DNA of 64,000 nucleotides from Hymenobacter psychrophilus (GTDB taxonomy: Bacteria; Bacteroidota; Bacteroidia; Cytophagales; Hymenobacteraceae), in NCBI RefSeq assembly GCF_900107135.1, contig NZ_FNOV01000009.1, forward strand, positions 1 to 64,000, given 5' to 3'. Within the stretch, counting starts at the first letter, position 1. Every line of letters starts with the position of its first letter. Shown here piece by piece: positions 23,735 to 31,502 of the stretch. The notes beneath the pieces were generated by a model that was given only the letters and a program-made list of their open reading frames with translations, was not told the DNA's origin and did no database searches. The position numbers and the translations under genes were made by a program.

Positions 23735-24776
23735 AGACAACGCCCCGATTCGGGAAAACACGGCCGAGATTCTGGAAATGGCGGGCTACGCCGTGCAAAC
23801 GGCCGAAAACGGCAAGTTGGGCGTGGCCCTGGCCCTAGCCACGCCCCCCGACCTGGTGGTGTGCGACATTATGATGCCCGTGCTCGACGGCTACGGGGTG
23901 CTGCACATCTTCACCCAAAACCCCGCGCTGGCCAGCATCCCGTTTATTTTCCTGACGGCCAAAACCGAGCGCACCGACCAGCGCCGGGGCATGGAACTGG
24001 GGGCCGACGACTACCTGACCAAGCCCTTCAGCGACACCGAGTTACTGAGTGCCATTACCAGCCGCCTGGGCCGTTTTCAGCAGCTGCGCCCCGACTACGA
24101 TGTGCAAGCCGAGGGCCTCGACGGCTTCCTGGATGATGCGCAGGCCGTGGGCAGCCTGCACGAGCTGACGATGGAGCGCAGGCCGCGCAGCATCCGTAAA
24201 AAGCAGGACATCTACCGCGAAGGCGACGAGGCGGTGTGGGCCTATTTTGTGCGGGCGGGGCGGGTGAAAACCGTGCAGACGACCGACGGCGGCAAGGAGC
24301 TGATAACGGGCCTCTACCAGGCTGGCGACTTCTTCGGCTACCTGCCCCTGCTCGAACATACCCCCCACCAGGACACGGCCGTGGCCCTTGACGACGCGGA
24401 GGTGGTGTACCTGCCGCGCGACGATTTCCGGGCCCTGCTGGAGCGCAACCCCGCCGTGAGCCAGCAGTTTATCCGCCTGCTGGCCGGGCGCGTGCGCGAG
24501 CGGGAAGCCCTGCTGCTGGGCATGGCCTACGATTCCATCCGCCGCCGCGTGGCCGACACGCTGCTGCGCCTGCACGAGCAGGCTGCTGCCACGGCCGACC
24601 CCGCCGCCGAGGCCACCATCCAGCTCTCGCGCGACGATATGGCCGCCATCGTGGGTGCGGCCCCCGAGTCGCTGATCCGCACCCTGAGCGAGTTTCGCCA
24701 CGACGGCCTGATTGAGGTGACGCCCCAGCACATCCGGGTGCTCGAGGCCGACAGGCTGCGCCAGGCCCACTGGTAG
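23712..24776 (+). CDS. Response regulator fused to a CRP/FNR-type DNA-binding module
   Basis: A 354-residue protein. A receiver domain (~1-125) has VVCDIMMPVLDGYG with phospho-acceptor Asp52 and Lys in TKPFSD. It is followed by a cyclic-nucleotide-binding-type beta-roll (~160-260) and an HTH of the Crp type (~290-345). The recognition helix reads PESLIRTLSEF, with Glu and Arg at the positions by which CRP and FNR read TGA/TCA half-sites. There are no FNR-type N-terminal cysteines. It is therefore the best candidate to bind the tandem TGAY-N4-RTCA boxes around it, with input from the overlapping kinase. Binding is inferred. Confidence 0.9.
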   Translation: MKTILLIEDNAPIRENTAEILEMAGYAVQTAENGKLGVALALATPPDLVVCDIMMPVLDGYGVLHIFTQNPALASIPFIFLTAKTERTDQRRGMELGADDYLTKPFSDTELLSAITSRLGRFQQLRPDYDVQAEGLDGFLDDAQAVGSLHELTMERRPRSIRKKQDIYREGDEAVWAYFVRAGRVKTVQTTDGGKELITGLYQAGDFFGYLPLLEHTPHQDTAVALDDAEVVYLPRDDFRALLERNPAVSQQFIRLLAGRVREREALLLGMAYDSIRRRVADTLLRLHEQAAATADPAAEATIQLSRDDMAAIVGAAPESLIRTLSEFRHDGLIEVTPQHIRVLEADRLRQAHW

Positions 24777-24794
24777 GCTGGGGCCGGGCGGGCT

Positions 24795-25739
24795 TTACTC
24801 CGCCCACGCCACGCCCTGGCGCAGCCAGGCCTGGGTTTCGGCCTCCGGCGAGCCCGGCTCGATGGGGAGCTGGTATATCCATTCGCACTGGGGCGGCAGG
24901 CTCATGAGGATGCTTTCGGTGCGGCCGCCGGTTTCGAGGCCGAATTTGGTGCCCCGGTCCAGGGCCAGGTTGAACTCGGCGTAGCGACCCCGGCGCACCT
25001 GCTGCCACTGCTTCTGGCGGCCGGAAAACGGCAGGTCGCGGTTTTGGCGCATCAGCTCGGCGTAGGTGCGGCCGTACACCTCGCCCACGTCCTGCACGAA
25101 GGCAAACAGCTCCTCGAAGCTCCCGTCGGGCCCCACTGTGAGGCGGTCGAAGAAGATGCCGCCCACGCCCCTGGTTTCCTGGCGGTGCGGCAGGTAGAAG
25201 TACTCGTCGGCCCACTGCTTGAAGCGCGGGTAGTAGCCGGTATCGTGCCGGTCGCACACCTGCCTGATTTGGGTGTGAAACCAGCGGGCCTGGGCCTCGT
25301 CCACGTAGATGGGCGTCAGGTCCAGCCCGCCCCCAAACCAGGTTTCGCCGTTGCCGGCCTCAAAGTAGCGCACGTTCATGTGCGAGATGGGCACCCGTGG
25401 GCTGTGCGGGTGCTGCACCACGCTCACGCCGGTGGCGAAGTAGGCCGGGTCGGGCAGCAGCAGCTGGCGGGCGGCGGCCTCGCCCAGCCGCCCCGCAACG
25501 GCCGAGAAGTTCACGCCGCCCTTTTCCAGCACGTCGCCCTGGCCGATAACGCGGGTGAAGCCCCCGCCGCCGCTCGCGTGCGTCCAGGCTTCTTCCTGAA
25601 AAGTGGCCCCGCCGTCGGCATTTTCCAGCTGGCGGCACAGCCAGCGCTGAAAGTCGCGCATCCACGCCTCAACAGTCGCGCGGGCCGGGGTGGTATTTGT
25701 GGGGGATGCAGGATTGGTAAGGGAAGCAGGAGTTGCCAT
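24795..25739 (-). CDS. hemF: Oxygen-dependent coproporphyrinogen III oxidase
   Basis: A 314-residue protein from ATG 25739, about the usual length for HemF. Recognisable blocks are VISHMNVRYFE-like (residues VPISHMNVRYFEAG), WFGGGLDLTPIYV, YFYLPHRQETRGVGGIFFD and YAEFNLALDRGTKFGLETGG. It converts coproporphyrinogen III to protoporphyrinogen IX with O2 in the cytoplasm, feeding heme to the cytochromes encoded nearby. It lies 61 bp after a Usp gene on the same strand and converges on the response regulator gene. Confidence 0.95.
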   Translation of the reverse strand: MATPASLTNPASPTNTTPARATVEAWMRDFQRWLCRQLENADGGATFQEEAWTHASGGGGFTRVIGQGDVLEKGGVNFSAVAGRLGEAAARQLLLPDPAYFATGVSVVQHPHSPRVPISHMNVRYFEAGNGETWFGGGLDLTPIYVDEAQARWFHTQIRQVCDRHDTGYYPRFKQWADEYFYLPHRQETRGVGGIFFDRLTVGPDGSFEELFAFVQDVGEVYGRTYAELMRQNRDLPFSGRQKQWQQVRRGRYAEFNLALDRGTKFGLETGGRTESILMSLPPQCEWIYQLPIEPGSPEAETQAWLRQGVAWAE

Positions 25740-25800
25740 CGGGTAGGGGTGTTTAGGCGGCGGAGTTACGGGCCGGGCAGGTTCGCCATGCACTGCTGCG

Positions 25801-26727
25801 CTACGATTGGGCGGTCAGTTCTTCGATTGCAGCCAGGGTGCGGGGGGTGGGGGCGGCACGTGCGGCGCACTGGTCGCAGCAGGGGCGCGGCGCGGCGGGC
25901 GCGGCGGTGGGTAGTACAAGCACCGGAATGCGGGTGTGGTAGGCGCGGGTGGCCGTGTAGCATCCGTCGAAGTAGCGCAGTAGCTCGGCCTGGCTAGCGG
26001 GCGCGATGAGCAGCAATTGCGCCTGCATGCGGGCGCAGAAGTCGCTGGTTCCTTCCAGCGGGGCATCATCTTCGAGCAAATGGCCTGTTACGTTGGGCCA
26101 GGTAAGCTGGGCGGTAGCGCGGGCCAGGGCCAGCTTCAAAGCCCGGCGGCGGCTCCGCTCTTGGGGCGCGTAGAACTGCACCAGCTCCATCGGGGCCGGG
26201 AAGGCCCCGGCCAGGGCCGAAGCGCGGGGCAGCACGGCCAGCGGTAGCGTACTGAAATCGGCCGAGAATACCAGCCGATTGGGCAGTGGGCGGCGGCCCG
26301 GCGGCACCAGCAGCAGCGGGCAATTAACCAGCGCGCGGATGGCGGCGGCGTGGTTGCCAGGGGCTTCTTCGCGGCCGCAGTCCACATGTTCCAAGCCCAT
26401 CACCAGCATATCGGCCCCGCAGCGGGCGGCTTCGGCGCGGGCGTGGTCGTGGAGGCAGCCGCTGAGCACGCGGTAGCTGTAGCGGATGCGGCGGCCGTCC
26501 TGGCGGGTGAGCTGCTGGTAGCGCAGGCGCTCCACCAGGCCGCGCAGGCGCTGCTCTTCGGCCGCCAGCCCGGCGGCCGTGGCCGCGTCGGGCAGCGGCG
26601 CGGTGGGGGCGGGGTGGCAGTAGAGCAGCACGATTTCGGCCGGCCAGCGCACGGCCAGCTTGTTAGCGTAGGCAAGGGTGTGTTCGGTGGCGGCCGTATG
26701 GTCGAGCGAAACGAGCAGAGTTTTCAT
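25801..26727 (-). CDS. Universal stress protein with Cys-rich tail
   Basis: A 308-residue Usp-family protein. Domain 1 begins TLLVSLDHTAATEHTLAYA and domain 2 begins RLVFSADFSTLPL, ending with RIPVLVLPT. It is more diverged from the other Usps of the block. A C-terminal extension contains CCDQC, three cysteines that could bind metal or form disulfides. It lies downstream of the cbb3 accessory genes and upstream of hemF, all on the minus strand. No FNR-like box in the standard register was found before it. Confidence 0.85.
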   Translation of the reverse strand: MKTLLVSLDHTAATEHTLAYANKLAVRWPAEIVLLYCHPAPTAPLPDAATAAGLAAEEQRLRGLVERLRYQQLTRQDGRRIRYSYRVLSGCLHDHARAEAARCGADMLVMGLEHVDCGREEAPGNHAAAIRALVNCPLLLVPPGRRPLPNRLVFSADFSTLPLAVLPRASALAGAFPAPMELVQFYAPQERSRRRALKLALARATAQLTWPNVTGHLLEDDAPLEGTSDFCARMQAQLLLIAPASQAELLRYFDGCYTATRAYHTRIPVLVLPTAAPAAPRPCCDQCAARAAPTPRTLAAIEELTAQS

Positions 26728-26882
26728 GGAGAGAGGTTGATTGGAGAATGGCTTCGTTCTGAGTGGACCTCACCTCCGGCCCTATCTCTTCAAAAGAGGA
26801 GGAGCCTGACAAGAAGGCTGTTAGTGAAAAGTGAGGTTGAATACTTGTGAAAATGTTGCGTTACGAGGTTGCCGGAGCTGCC

Positions 26883-27602
26883 TCAGTGGCAGAGCGTGAC
26901 GGTGGTGGCAGGCCGTCCGGTCGTGACCGTGGTGGCGGGTAGTTGCGGGCTCAGGTAAGGAACGCCCAAGCCCAGGCCGCGCAGGACAAACAGGGCAGCC
27001 AGCCCCAGCGCCAGCACCGGCACGGCCCGCCGCAGCCGCCCGCGCCACACCAGCGGCACGAGTTGCCCGGTAAGCGAGAGGGCCAGCATCAGCGGCAGCG
27101 TGCCCAGCCCGAACAGGGCCATATAGGCGGCACCGCCCGCCATACCGGGGGCACTGAGGGCGCCAGCCAGCGCCAGGTATACCAAGCCGCAAGGCAGCAG
27201 ACCGTTGAGCACACCGGTAGTGTAAAGCGCGCCGAGCGTGGGCTGCTGGTAGAAATAAGCCAGCCGGTTTTTCACCTGAGCCAGCACTGGCGCGAGGCCC
27301 AGCGCCCCGGCAGTGCGGCCCAGGTAGCGCTCGGGGGTGGCAACCAAAACCAGAATCAGCAGGCCCGAAAGCAGCGACAGGCTTTGCTGCCAGCCGGCCA
27401 GTTGCAGGCCCTGCCCCAGCCCCCCGGCCACCGCCCCCAGGGTAGCATAGGTAGTCACGCGACCCAGGTTGTAGAGCACCCGCCCCAGCACGTAGCGCCC
27501 ACGCGGCTGCCCCGCGCCGGGCAACGCCAGCGCAATGGCTCCGCACATGCCCACGCAGTGGAAGCTGCCAATTAACCCGAATAAAAAACCGGCCCAGAGC
27601 AT
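26883..27602 (-). CDS. SafE/DsbD-like membrane protein of the cbb3 cluster
   Basis: A 239-residue membrane protein with about six spans, starting at ATG 27602 (MLWAGFLFGLIGSFHCVGMC). The FHCVGMCGAIALALPG motif is the hallmark of the sulfite-exporter/DsbD_2-like family that follows ccoG and fixH in many Bacteroidetes. Members are thought to help metal or thiol handling for cytochrome oxidase assembly, though the exact job is unclear. Upstream frame extension runs through a palindromic repeat and is not used. The tail is Thr-rich and ends TLCH. Confidence 0.85.
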   Translation of the reverse strand: MLWAGFLFGLIGSFHCVGMCGAIALALPGAGQPRGRYVLGRVLYNLGRVTTYATLGAVAGGLGQGLQLAGWQQSLSLLSGLLILVLVATPERYLGRTAGALGLAPVLAQVKNRLAYFYQQPTLGALYTTGVLNGLLPCGLVYLALAGALSAPGMAGGAAYMALFGLGTLPLMLALSLTGQLVPLVWRGRLRRAVPVLALGLAALFVLRGLGLGVPYLSPQLPATTVTTGRPATTVTLCH

Positions 27603-27644
27603 GCGGTGAGGTGGTGAAGTAATGGGGGAGATAGTGATGGGGAT

Positions 27645-27749
27645 GTCATGCTGAGCTTGCCGAAGCATCTCTACTGCTTCGTTGCGGTCGTCAGGATTAG
27701 CAGAGCGGTAGAGATACTTCAACTGCGCGGACGCCAGATGAAGCATGAC
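27645..27749. repeat. Intergenic inverted repeat, family A (second copy)
   Basis: The arms GTCATGCTGAGCTTGCCGAA... (27645-27677) and its diverged complement (27705-27749) match the element at 3262-3368, sharing CTTCGTTGC and GCGGTAGAGAT in the centre. It separates fixH from the SafE-like gene. Confidence 0.7.
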
Positions 27750-27770
27750 CGTTCTTTCGGCCAAGTAGCC

Positions 27771-28238
27771 CTATTCCTCAATCGACAGCACTTCTTCCAG
27801 GAAATAGGGCTGGTTGTTGGCGGTGAATTCGATCCGCAAACGCCATAGGCCGGGCGCCAGGCGGCCGGTGTTGAGCTGCTGGCGGGCCGGCTCGCCGGTA
27901 GGCTGGAAGGGCAGCGTGAAATCGAGCTGCTGGTTGGAGGGGCGGAAGAACTGCAGCGTGCCTTGCACGTTCTGGCCGCGCAAAGAAGCGGGCAGCTCCA
28001 GCGTGAGGCGGTGGGTGGCCGCGTCCAGCGCTACCTGCACCGGGGCGGGCAGGGCGTTGGCGCGGGCCACGGCCTCCATACGCTGGCCGTGGCGCAGCTC
28101 CTGCTGGTAATAGTCGGCACTCACCAAATCTACGCTCGTGCGCATGGCCTGCTGCACCATATAGCCGATGTAGCCGGCAAACAGCACAAACGTGGCAATG
28201 ATGTAGTAAGGCCAGTAGGAGGTTTTGGGCGGGGTCAT
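27771..28238 (-). CDS. ccoH: FixH/CcoH-like cbb3 oxidase assembly protein
   Basis: A 155-residue protein with one N-terminal membrane segment (~8-30, YYIIATFVLFAGYIGYMV) and an extracytoplasmic beta-rich domain. VDLVSADYYQQELRHGQRM matches the conserved stretch of FixH. The protein is required for stable assembly of cbb3 oxidase in model species. It lies directly after ccoG in the operon direction. Confidence 0.88.
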   Translation of the reverse strand: MTPPKTSYWPYYIIATFVLFAGYIGYMVQQAMRTSVDLVSADYYQQELRHGQRMEAVARANALPAPVQVALDAATHRLTLELPASLRGQNVQGTLQFFRPSNQQLDFTLPFQPTGEPARQQLNTGRLAPGLWRLRIEFTANNQPYFLEEVLSIEE

Positions 28239-28253
28239 TGGAGAAGCTGGGAG

Positions 28254-28345
28254 TTAGAAGCTAGAATCGAATGGAGTAATGCGCGTGAAACACGAACCGA
28301 AATGGAAGTAGAAACAGGCCCTACTGAATAGGCTTTCTGATTCTA
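28254..28345. repeat. Degenerate inverted repeat between ccoG and fixH
   Basis: GGAGTTAGAAGCTAGAATC near 28250-28268 and GATTCTAGCTCC near 28340-28351 are approximate complements flanking ~70 bp. It resembles the other degenerate palindromes of the window in layout. Confidence 0.5.
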
Positions 28346-28351
28346 GCTCCT

Positions 28352-29770
28352 TTAGTGAAGCACCGGCCCTAAAAACTTGGTGCTGGTTTCGGCGATGAGC
28401 TCGTTGCCGCTGTAGATGCCGATGCGTAGGGCCTGGTTGGTTTCGTGCAGGGCAGCGCGGGGTAGCTCCACGAAAAACACGCTTTCGGTGAAGCCCTGGG
28501 CGGGCAGGTGCAGGCCGGTTTCGGGGGCGCCCACCACCGTGAGCGTGCCACCGGCCGGTTCCAGCACCCGCAGCGAAATGGGGTAGGGCTGGTTGGTTTT
28601 GTTGATGACGGAGATGTTGTAGAGGTTGCGGATGGTGCCCTGCTCGGTTTTTTGGTAGCGCTGGCCCGGCGTGCGCAGTACGGTGGCGGCCACGTTGGAG
28701 CGCGACAACAGCAGGACGCCCAGCACCAGCATCAACACGCCCAGCATGCCCGAAAGCGCCTTCATGCGGCCCGTGAGGCGGAACTTGCTGCCCCGGGTAA
28801 TGTCGTTTTCCGAGGCGTGGCGGATGAGGTTGGGCGGCAGATTCACCAGCTCCATAATGTTGTTGCAGGCGTCGATGCAGGCGGTGCAGTTGGTGCATTC
28901 GAGCTGCTGGGCACCGTTGCGGATGTCGATGCCGGTGGGGCACACCTGCACGCACTGGTGGCAGTCGATGCAGTCGCCGGCGGTGCGGTCCTGGTTTTTG
29001 CGCAGCTTCTCGCGGGGCTCGCCGCGCTGGTAATCGTAGGCCACCACCAGGCTATCCTTATCCAGCAAAACGCCCTGCAGGCGGCCATAGGGGCAGGCAA
29101 TGGTGCAGACCTGCTCGCGGAACCGGGCAAATACCGCGTAGAAAACCCCGGTAAACAGCACCATCGACGACAGGCCGCCCAAGTGCGCGTTCAGCGGGTC
29201 GGTGACAATCTTCACCAGCGCCTCGGTACCGATGATGTAGGCCAGGAAGGTGTTGGCAATCAGAAACGACAGCACCAGGAAGATGACGTGCTTGGCCGTT
29301 TTGCGCCATAGCTTGTCCCAGTCCAGCGCGCGGTGGTCGAGGGCTTTCTGCTGGGGCGCGTCGCCCTCAATCCAGTACTCGATGCGCCGGAATACCATCT
29401 CCATGAAGATGGTCTGGGGGCAGACCCAGCCGCAGAACACCCGCCCGTACACGATGGTGAACAGGTAAATAAACAGGATAAAGGACATGGCCGCTAGCAG
29501 CAGGATGAAGAAATCCTGGGGCCAGAAGATCTGTCCGAAGATGATGAACTTCCGGGCCGGGAAGTTGAGCATGAGCACCGGCAAGCCCTTAATGCGCAGC
29601 CAGGGGCCGGCAAACAGCAACGCCAGCAGCCCGTAGCTAATCCACTTGCGGGCCTCGTAGAGGCGGCCGCTGGGCTTCTTGGGGTACAGCCACACGCGCT
29701 TGCCCTCGGCATCCACCGTCGAGATGGTGTCGCGAAACGAGTCGTTGGGCTGATAGGGGGCGGTGGGCAT
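28352..29770 (-). CDS. ccoG: CcoG/FixG-family copper-reducing cbb3 accessory protein
   Basis: A 472-residue protein from ATG 29770. It has about five membrane spans in the N-terminal half with YGRVFCGWVCPQTIFMEM. A ferredoxin-like pair of [4Fe-4S] motifs follows, CIDCHQCVQVCPTGID and CTNCTACIDACN. The C-terminal part is an Ig-like extracytoplasmic domain. CcoG reduces Cu(II) to Cu(I) for cbb3 oxidase assembly. The match is full length. It follows ccoP on the same strand after a 90-bp gap holding a fragment of repeat family A. Confidence 0.95.
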   Translation of the reverse strand: MPTAPYQPNDSFRDTISTVDAEGKRVWLYPKKPSGRLYEARKWISYGLLALLFAGPWLRIKGLPVLMLNFPARKFIIFGQIFWPQDFFILLLAAMSFILFIYLFTIVYGRVFCGWVCPQTIFMEMVFRRIEYWIEGDAPQQKALDHRALDWDKLWRKTAKHVIFLVLSFLIANTFLAYIIGTEALVKIVTDPLNAHLGGLSSMVLFTGVFYAVFARFREQVCTIACPYGRLQGVLLDKDSLVVAYDYQRGEPREKLRKNQDRTAGDCIDCHQCVQVCPTGIDIRNGAQQLECTNCTACIDACNNIMELVNLPPNLIRHASENDITRGSKFRLTGRMKALSGMLGVLMLVLGVLLLSRSNVAATVLRTPGQRYQKTEQGTIRNLYNISVINKTNQPYPISLRVLEPAGGTLTVVGAPETGLHLPAQGFTESVFFVELPRAALHETNQALRIGIYSGNELIAETSTKFLGPVLH

Positions 29771-29860
29771 GAGGAGAATGGGTAAGGGGCATAAGAGGAA
29801 TGGCACGCAACACGACTGTTCTGCTCAGCATGACGGTTCTCGTAATCCGTTATTTTCGCC

Positions 29861-30775
29861 CTACTTAGCGGCAATAGGCTGGCCCGCCGGCGCTTCCTTC
29901 TCGCCCTGGAGCTCCTTGGGGTTGGCTGGGTTGGTGCCGTGCAACGACCCGATGTAGGAAGCCACCTGCAGAATCTGCTTGCCCGAGAGCTTGCCCTTCC
30001 AGGCCACCATGCCTTTGCTGGTTACGCCGAACTTGATGGTTTTATACACGTGGTTGATTTCGCCGCCGTGCAGCCAGTAGTCGTCGGTGAGGTTGGGGCC
30101 TACTTTGCCTTCGCCTTCGGTGCCGTGGCAGGCGGCGCAGTTGGTGGCGAACAGGGCCTTACCGGCGTCCAGGTCGGGGCCCGCGGTGAGGGCCGTGTAG
30201 GTGGTGAGCTTGTTGGGGTCGCTGTCGTCGGCCGAAACCAGTAGGGCGGCCTGCTGCATCTCGGTTTCGTACTCAGCCAGCTGCAGGTCGCCGGTATCGG
30301 TGACGTGGTAGAACACCATGTAGCCAACGGCAAACACGATGGTGAAGTAGAAGCCGTACTTCCACCACGGTGGCAGGTCGTTGTCGAACTCGGTGATGCC
30401 GTCGTAATTGTGGTCCATCAGCTCGTCCTTGTATTGGCCGGTTATCAGGGCAGCGTCGCCGACGAGCAGGCCCAGCGCCTTGCCGCTCCAGCTGTCGTGC
30501 ACCGTGGGCAGGTTGTAGAGGGCGCGCAGCTGGGGCTTCATCTTGACAACAATCAGCACGAAGAGCAGGCCGAATATCAGCAGCACCAGCGCCAGCGTAG
30601 CCAGCAGAAACCAGAACAGCATCAGATGGCTGCCCGAAGCCGCGGCGGTCGGGGCGGCGGCGGCAGCATCAGCGGCAGCGGCGGCCAGCGCGGCATCCTG
30701 GGCAACGGCCGCCAGGGTGGGGGCCAGAAGGGCAGCCGGCAGTAGCGCCCGGCGGAGCGAAAAGAGCGTTAGCAT
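29861..30775 (-). CDS. ccoP: cbb3 oxidase subunit III (CcoP-type cytochrome c)
   Basis: A 304-residue protein from ATG 30775. A signal-like N-terminus and a membrane segment (LMLFWFLLATLALVLLIFGL) are followed by FDNDLPPWWKYGFYFTIVF, the conserved CcoP block. A single C-terminal cytochrome c domain has CAACH and KGMVAWKG (Met ligand). Proteobacterial CcoP usually has two hemes; the single-heme form is usual in Bacteroidetes. It passes electrons to the catalytic subunit in the inner membrane. Its start overlaps the preceding small gene by 7 bp. Confidence 0.93.
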   Translation of the reverse strand: MLTLFSLRRALLPAALLAPTLAAVAQDAALAAAAADAAAAAPTAAASGSHLMLFWFLLATLALVLLIFGLLFVLIVVKMKPQLRALYNLPTVHDSWSGKALGLLVGDAALITGQYKDELMDHNYDGITEFDNDLPPWWKYGFYFTIVFAVGYMVFYHVTDTGDLQLAEYETEMQQAALLVSADDSDPNKLTTYTALTAGPDLDAGKALFATNCAACHGTEGEGKVGPNLTDDYWLHGGEINHVYKTIKFGVTSKGMVAWKGKLSGKQILQVASYIGSLHGTNPANPKELQGEKEAPAGQPIAAK

Positions 30776-31164
30776 AAAACAGATTCCTCGACTTCGAATG
30801 AATGAACGGGCACAGCGGCCGGAGCCGGCTGGGCCACTACCGGAGTAGCCTCGGCGGCCACCACCACGGCCGGGGCACTGGCCGGGGCACTGGCCGGGGC
30901 GCTGGCCGGGGCCGCTTCGGTCCCGGCCTGTTCGGCCGACCAGCGCATGGCCGAGGCAGCCGAGCCGACGGTCATGATGAGCATGATGCCCACAATGCCG
31001 ATGCCGGCGAGCAGCAGCCATAGCAATGGGTTGGGGCCATCGGCCGTGGCGGCCGGCGCGGCCGCGGCCGTTTGGGCGGTGGCGCGTAGCGTGGCCAATA
31101 GTCCGGCGGCCAGCAGCAGCGCGCAGCGAGGCCCGGCAGCGGTAATAAGCGGGCAGGTTACCAT
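30769..31164 (-). CDS. Small membrane protein between ccoQ and ccoP
   Basis: A 131-residue protein whose start overlaps the end of ccoQ by 7 bp and whose end overlaps the start of ccoP by 7 bp. It has an N-terminal signal-like helix (ALLLAAGLLATLRATAQ), a second hydrophobic segment (LLWLLLAGIGIVGIMLIMTV), and an Ala/Pro-rich tail with ASAP repeats. I know no function. Double overlap in a cbb3 operon supports a real gene, possibly an extra oxidase subunit or assembly factor. Confidence 0.6.
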   Translation of the reverse strand: MVTCPLITAAGPRCALLLAAGLLATLRATAQTAAAAPAATADGPNPLLWLLLAGIGIVGIMLIMTVGSAASAMRWSAEQAGTEAAPASAPASAPASAPAVVVAAEATPVVAQPAPAAVPVHSFEVEESVLC

Positions 31165-31379
31165 AGCTTGGAGTCGTAAAGGGCGGCGCCTTCGGCCTCG
31201 TCGGTGGCGGCGTCGGCCGCGTCGGGGCGCAGGGGCATCTGGCTCATCTCGTGCAGGTGCTGGCGGTTGGCAATGAACACGTACACGATTAGGCCAAGGA
31301 AAAACAGGAAGAATATGCCGAACGAGATGAGCGGGTATATCTCGATGCCGGCAATCGAACGCAACACTTCTTTATGCAT
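31158..31379 (-). CDS. ccoQ: CcoQ/FixQ-like small cbb3 subunit
   Basis: A 73-residue protein with one membrane helix (YPLISFGIFFLFFLGLIVYVF) and a charged tail. Position directly after the fused ccoNO gene and length fit CcoQ, the small subunit that stabilises cbb3 oxidase. Sequence conservation in this family is low, so the name rests mainly on topology and context. Confidence 0.75.
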   Translation of the reverse strand: MHKEVLRSIAGIEIYPLISFGIFFLFFLGLIVYVFIANRQHLHEMSQMPLRPDAADAATDEAEGAALYDSKLW

Positions 31380-31502
31380 GACGAAGGGGGGCTGGGGGGT
31401 GGGGAGTCCGGATAATTAAGGGAGTAGGAAACCGGGAGTCGGGGGCCGAAGCGCACCTTGTGGGGGCTCCGGCCGCCAGCCCGGCCGATGGGCCGGTCCG
31501 GT

